Below are positions 55,776-64,000 of a stretch of DNA of 64,000 nucleotides, one piece after another. Each line of letters begins with the position of its first letter. Positions within the stretch are counted from its first letter, which is position 1. Position numbers and translations under genes: made by a program. A model generated the notes under the pieces. The model had not been told where the DNA came from. It saw nothing but the letters and a program-made list of their open reading frames with translations, and searched no databases. Source of the stretch: Polychytrium aggregatum (Eukaryota > Chytridiomycota > Chytridiomycetes > Polychytriales); contig NW_026516285.1 in NCBI RefSeq assembly GCF_025602895.1, positions 124,001 through 188,000 of the forward strand, in the 5' to 3' direction.

Positions 55776-56397
55776 TCAGTTGTCCGCGTCGACGAGGAAC
55801 TTGCGAATCTTTTGAAGGAGCTCGGCCTTGACGCTCTCAGGGACCTTTTCTGGATCGCAAGACGATTGAACCGTCAGTGCAGTTCAGGCATACGACGCCA
55901 TCGGCATTCCACCTGCTGGACCGCCATCCGATTGTCCTGTTCTACGACACAGGATCTACTCACCTCGACCAACAGGGGTGATCTCGGCAATGAGGTCGTC
56001 GACGCCCACTTTCTCCAAGCCCTTTGCCTTGATGACCTCTGTGGACACGAATGCCAAACGTCGGTTCAGCCATAGCCTTGTGGGATTGGGTGCTCGCAGA
56101 CATGCAGTGCACATGGAGGACGGGCAGCATCCCCCGGCCTGCCCGACGCCACGGATCAGACGACTGTCTCCATAATCCGAGTCGAGCGATATTTTCACCG
56201 AAAGCAAGTCTGTCGTTTGCACCACGGCGAAGACTACCTCGGCAATATGTCCTGAGCTCGTCTCTCCATCCACAGTCGACGAGCCGTTGCTTCAGAAGCT
56301 CCTTGAGTCTGTCCTTCTCGCCTGTTTTGATCAGCTTCTGGTCAATGACCTGCTTCATGTTTCGGTCCTGGGATCTTCCAAAGACACCAACGACCAT
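55776..56397 (-). CDS. ENY2: ENY2/Sus1, SAGA DUB-module and TREX-2 subunit
   Basis: Three exons close in frame: 56397-56238, 56038-55964, 55849-55776 (309 nt, 102 residues, TGA stop). The product links histone H2B deubiquitination (SAGA) and mRNA export (TREX-2) in the nucleus. The sequence follows human ENY2 almost end to end: Q-K-L-I-K-T-G-E-K-D-R-L-K-E-L-L, C-G-W-R-D-E-L, E-V-I-K-A-K-G-L-E-K-V, V-D-D-L-I-A-E-I-T-P, and V-P-E-S-V-K-A-E-L-L-Q-K-I-R. An internal ATG at 56358 (M-K-Q-V-I-D-Q) would give 89 residues, closer to the family size, and may be the true start. The small size and phase-1 introns recall yeast SUS1, which is also intron-split. Confidence 0.93.
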
Positions 56398-57065
56398 GCA
56401 TCCGGCGATGGGGGCGATGGGGGGGCCGATGCGAGCCGCATGTGTATGATGGGGACAGCGCAATGGCCGTGCGCGAATGCGGCCGATCAAGGGCTGACTG
56501 TTAATAGAGCATATCGCAAGTACGGACGGCTCTGGTCCCATATGGCGATGCTCTCGCTCGGCAAGACTGGCCACCTACGACATTGCTGTGCTGGATCGGG
56601 CGGGATGATCAGATTGTGCATTGGCCTTCTGCAGCCGCGGCTCGCAATGGCATCTGGAGAACCGAGACGGCCATGCTCGCTCCTCGCTCCTCGCTCGCGT
56701 CTCGTCACGCCGCATGTCACATGACTCGCCGGCCGTCCCGGTTTCTGTTCCGCCAACATCGAGAATCGCACTATCAATTTTTTACCGGCCCCTCGCGGCT
56801 GCTCATCTCGGTCACCTGAAAGTCACGTTGTATGTGGCGCAGCAAAATTGGAATCCGGCCATGGTCGGTTGACGGCATTTGGTATCGCCTTGAGCCGATT
56901 GACAGTGGTGGTGGGCGATTGGTGTGGAGGAATGACCAATTGTATCATTGTTGGAAGCTCCACTCCGATTGCGGACAAGAACCACCACCATCTGAATCTC
57001 TCTGGTTGGAAACCTAGTCAAGCGTGGCTGTGTGTCAGCGAGATGACATGATCGTTCGGCTATCA
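56398..57065. other. Intergenic region upstream of ENY2
   Basis: About 670 bp holding the ENY2 promoter up to the first recognisable transposon sequence. No gene is seen; the unknown left end of copy 4 may lie within the last 100 bp. Confidence 0.5.
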
Positions 57066-57085
57066 GGCAAGACTCTCCTTGACAA

Positions 57086-57129
57086 GATGTCTTCCCACGA
57101 CTGATTGAGCGAGCGATGCGTTTCTGGAT
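57086..57129 (+). pseudogene. Transposase C-terminal remnant, copy 4
   Basis: Encodes D-V-F-P-R-L-I-E-R-A-M-R-F-W, matching the last residues of the copy 1 transposase. In that copy a 250-bp spacer separates this from the Fanzor start; here Fanzor sequence follows within about 60 bp, so the spacer and the Fanzor 5' part are deleted. Confidence 0.85.
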
Positions 57130-57183
57130 CCGAATCAAGGACGCCACTGCGCAGTATCTCTGCCAGCCCAAAATGCGCTGGTT

Positions 57184-57970
57184 TTGAGGAGATTCTTTCT
57201 TCCCCAAGGGCAGAACCAGCCATCGTCGCTATTTTCTCGCACTGATGGCTCCCCGCAAGCGAAAGACACCACCCAGGCGACCAAGTGGATCCAGAGCACC
57301 CACAAGATCCTTGGTCTGCAGGAATGGATGAGCACCACACCGAGCCCCAAGAACCCTGGGTTGGCTTCCTTCTTGCGATATATTCGCCATGTGTTCGATG
57401 GAGACATGCTGGAGAAACAGCTGTACTTCAGCCTGACCCGGCGACGGCGATTCAAGCGACTGGATCTCCACAGCAAGCGACAGCGCACCGTCCACGAGAT
57501 GTGCAAGCAAGTCATCGACCAGGCACCAAGGGAGACCGAAGTGGTGATTGCCTTTGGGAATGCATCCTGGAAACAGGGGAAGGGATATGCATCCGTCCCA
57601 GGAGACTCAGGTTTGCCAAGCACTTTGAGCAGTTCCACCACCACCAGAGACGACCACCAAACCGATCCGTCTCCAAGATCCATGTGTGCTCGGTGAACGA
57701 GTTCAACACATCCCAGGTGTGCTCACATTGCCGGGAATTCAAGCGACTTGAGTCACCCGAGTATCTTGATATCGAGAAACCACACTTTGTCCGGAGCTGT
57801 GCAAGCTGCCATACGCTGTGGGATCGAGACATCAATGCAGCCAGGAACATGATCTCGGTATGCCAGTCGATCATCGCCACAGGAGATCGACCGGATGTAT
57901 TCAAGACCATGCTTCCCAAACCAACCAAAACCACTCGATTGCCAACGAAGACGGGAAACAATCACATGGC
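57184..57970 (+). pseudogene. Fanzor C-terminal fragment with frameshift, copy 4
   Basis: Starts upstream of E-W-M-S-T-T-P-S-P-K and runs through V-V-I-A-F-G-N-A-S-W in one frame. It then shifts frame near 57600 and continues H-V/K-H-F-E-Q-F, N-E-F-N-T-S-Q-V-C-S-H-C, a second zinc pair C-A-S-C, and D-R-D-I-N-A-A-R-N-M. RuvC-I is absent. The conserved phrases are those expected to be constrained in Fanzor nucleases. At the position of the TAG in copy 1 this copy has glutamine (L-E-K-Q-L-Y-F). No stop follows L-P-K; the frame runs on through the terminal repeat. Confidence 0.85.
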
Positions 57971-57971
57971 C

Positions 57972-58004
57972 TGCCCGCTGGGCCTACAAGTCAGTCAGCG
58001 GGCA
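57972..58004 (+). ncRNA. Strong hairpin at the Fanzor 3' end, copy 4 (candidate guide RNA scaffold)
   Basis: A perfect 9-bp stem, TGCCCGCTG (57972-57980) with CAGCGGGCA (57996-58004), encloses a 15-base loop. It lies about 50 bp before the element end, in the place where omega/fRNA scaffold stems are expected. The primary sequence differs from copies 1-3. Confidence 0.42.
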
Positions 58005-58025
58005 TCTGAAGCCAGAAAGGGGAAG

Positions 58026-58053
58026 TGTCCCGTTTCTTTCTGGATAGACTGTA
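58026..58053 (+). repeat. Right terminal repeat, copy 4
   Basis: Read on the minus strand it starts TACAGTCTATCCAG, then a purine run and ACGGGACA. The outer TACAGT is the classical Tc1/mariner end and the closest to consensus in this window. Confidence 0.8.
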
Positions 58054-58584
58054 AGTATCTCGCACTGTTCCTTGAGTATTTCGACAGTGGATGCCGGGTC
58101 GCCCATATTCTGGGCAGTCCACTTCGGGGTTGCCATCCCTCTTGGGATGGTCGATGGGAGGTGTTTGACTCCCTTGTGCAAAGTGTGTGTGTGCTGATGT
58201 GTGTGTGTGCTGATGTGTGTGTGTGCTGATGTGTGTGTGTGCTGATGTGTGTGTGTGCTGATGTGTGTGTGTGCTGATGTGTGTGTGTGCTGATGTGTGT
58301 GTGTGCTGATGTGTGTGTGTGCACAGTGTGTGTGTGTGACGGCGAGAGGCCTCTCGCCTTCCCTCGGGGGTCTCTCGCCAGAGATTGCTCTTCTCGCCGA
58401 CCGAGGTGGCTCCGAGAGCGCGCTTTTTCGTTCTCGCTCATTTTATTAACAAGAAATTTTTTCATAGTGTCGACGTAGCATGCGGCGATCCAGCGGCTGA
58501 GGCGATCGTATCAAGCAATGTGTATTCGGCCAGGAACATCCGCCAGTCTCACGAAAGTACATCAGCTGCGATCGCAAGCCCAGA
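58054..58584. other. Intergenic region with a GT-rich minisatellite
   Basis: About 530 bp between copy 4 and the ISWI stop codon. It contains an eight-copy 16-bp array (listed separately) and a GAGAGGCC/GGGTCTCTCGCC imperfect palindrome near 58343-58380. No gene. Confidence 0.6.
58193..58320. repeat. 16-bp minisatellite GCTGATGTGTGTGTGT, exactly 8 copies
   Basis: Eight head-to-tail perfect copies (starts 58193, 58209, 58225 and so on to 58305), flanked by GT dinucleotide runs. It is likely length-variable. Confidence 0.95.

Positions 58585-64000
<5,416 letters not shown>

Larger units (their letters stand above)
57066..58053 (+). mobile_element. Diverged, truncated Fanzor/mariner element, copy 4
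   Basis: Plus orientation. It begins with a transposase C-terminal remnant, then jumps into the Fanzor gene between RuvC-I and RuvC-II, continues to the Fanzor 3' end, and finishes with a terminal repeat whose inner part (TGTCCCGTTTCTTTCTGGAT, 58026-58045) continues to AGACTGTA. No left terminal repeat was found, so the 5' end is lost or rearranged. The protein is clearly diverged from copies 1 and 2, so this is an older insertion or another subfamily. It provides the outgroup that dates the nonsense codon in copy 1. Confidence 0.85.

Noticed and set aside
57285-58229. A 314-codon frame across copy 4 and beyond as a real gene
   Set aside because: It is the Fanzor fragment in its second frame running past the terminal repeat into the GT minisatellite; the end is not native.
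58193-58320. Regular array considered as a CRISPR
   Set aside because: Units are contiguous with no spacers, and the genome is eukaryotic; it is a minisatellite.

Overview
The window is eukaryotic nuclear DNA, GC-rich, with closely packed genes whose short introns (about 80-450 bp) carry GT...AG ends. The gene content points to a zoosporic (chytrid-type) fungus: a fungal-specific transcription factor domain protein sits beside an Integrator subunit (INTS9), a probable flagellar CFAP161-like protein and Fanzor-bearing DNA transposons. This assignment is inferred from gene content; no marker gene settles it.

Layout. 0.8-1.6 kb: dienelactone hydrolase (-). 1.8-5.4 kb: a composite transposon carrying a nearly full-length Fanzor (eukaryotic TnpB-like RNA-guided nuclease) and a Tc1/mariner DD34E transposase. 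5.5-8.6 kb: INTS9 (-). 9.6-12.3 kb: TBC-domain protein (+). 13.7-17.1 kb: Fungal_trans factor (+). 18.3-20.6 kb: eIF2B-beta (-), head to head with CAF1/CNOT7 deadenylase (+) at 21.0-23.2 kb. 23.7-26.0 kb: mitochondrial pyrimidine-nucleotide-type carrier (-). 27.5-28.1 kb: ribosomal protein eL28 (+). 28.6-32.5 kb: two unrecognised genes. 33.1-33.4 kb: a short non-autonomous copy of the transposon. 33.8-35.1 kb: FCP1-like HAD protein (-). 35.8-39.8 kb: RBM26/27 homologue (-). 40.5-42.6 kb: CFAP161-like gene (+). 42.9-44.1 kb: mitochondrial bS18m (-). 44.4-47.5 kb: kanadaptin (+), with a second composite copy inserted at its stop codon (47.5-48.6 kb). 49.0-51.3 kb: METTL2-type tRNA methyltransferase (+). 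51.7-55.3 kb: apoptosis-inducing factor AIFM1 (+). 55.8-56.4 kb: ENY2/Sus1 (-). 57.1-58.05 kb: a diverged, truncated fourth Fanzor copy. 58.6 kb to the right edge: ISWI ATPase (-, 5' end outside the window).

The host genes form a housekeeping neighbourhood (transcription, RNA processing and decay, translation, mitochondria) with several divergent pairs sharing short intergenic promoters. The accessory layer is the Fanzor/mariner family: four copies in 64 kb at different stages of decay, with two complementary internal deletions. They share terminal inverted repeats (consensus near TACAGTCTATCCAG, then a poly-A tract and ACGGGACA) and, in three copies, a non-coding segment between the Fanzor stop and the terminal repeat that is better conserved than the opposite end. 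That segment is the best candidate for the guide-bearing RNA (omega/fRNA) of an RNA-guided nuclease family.

Exon coordinates were derived by hand from splice signals and reading-frame closure; where they could not be closed, this is stated.
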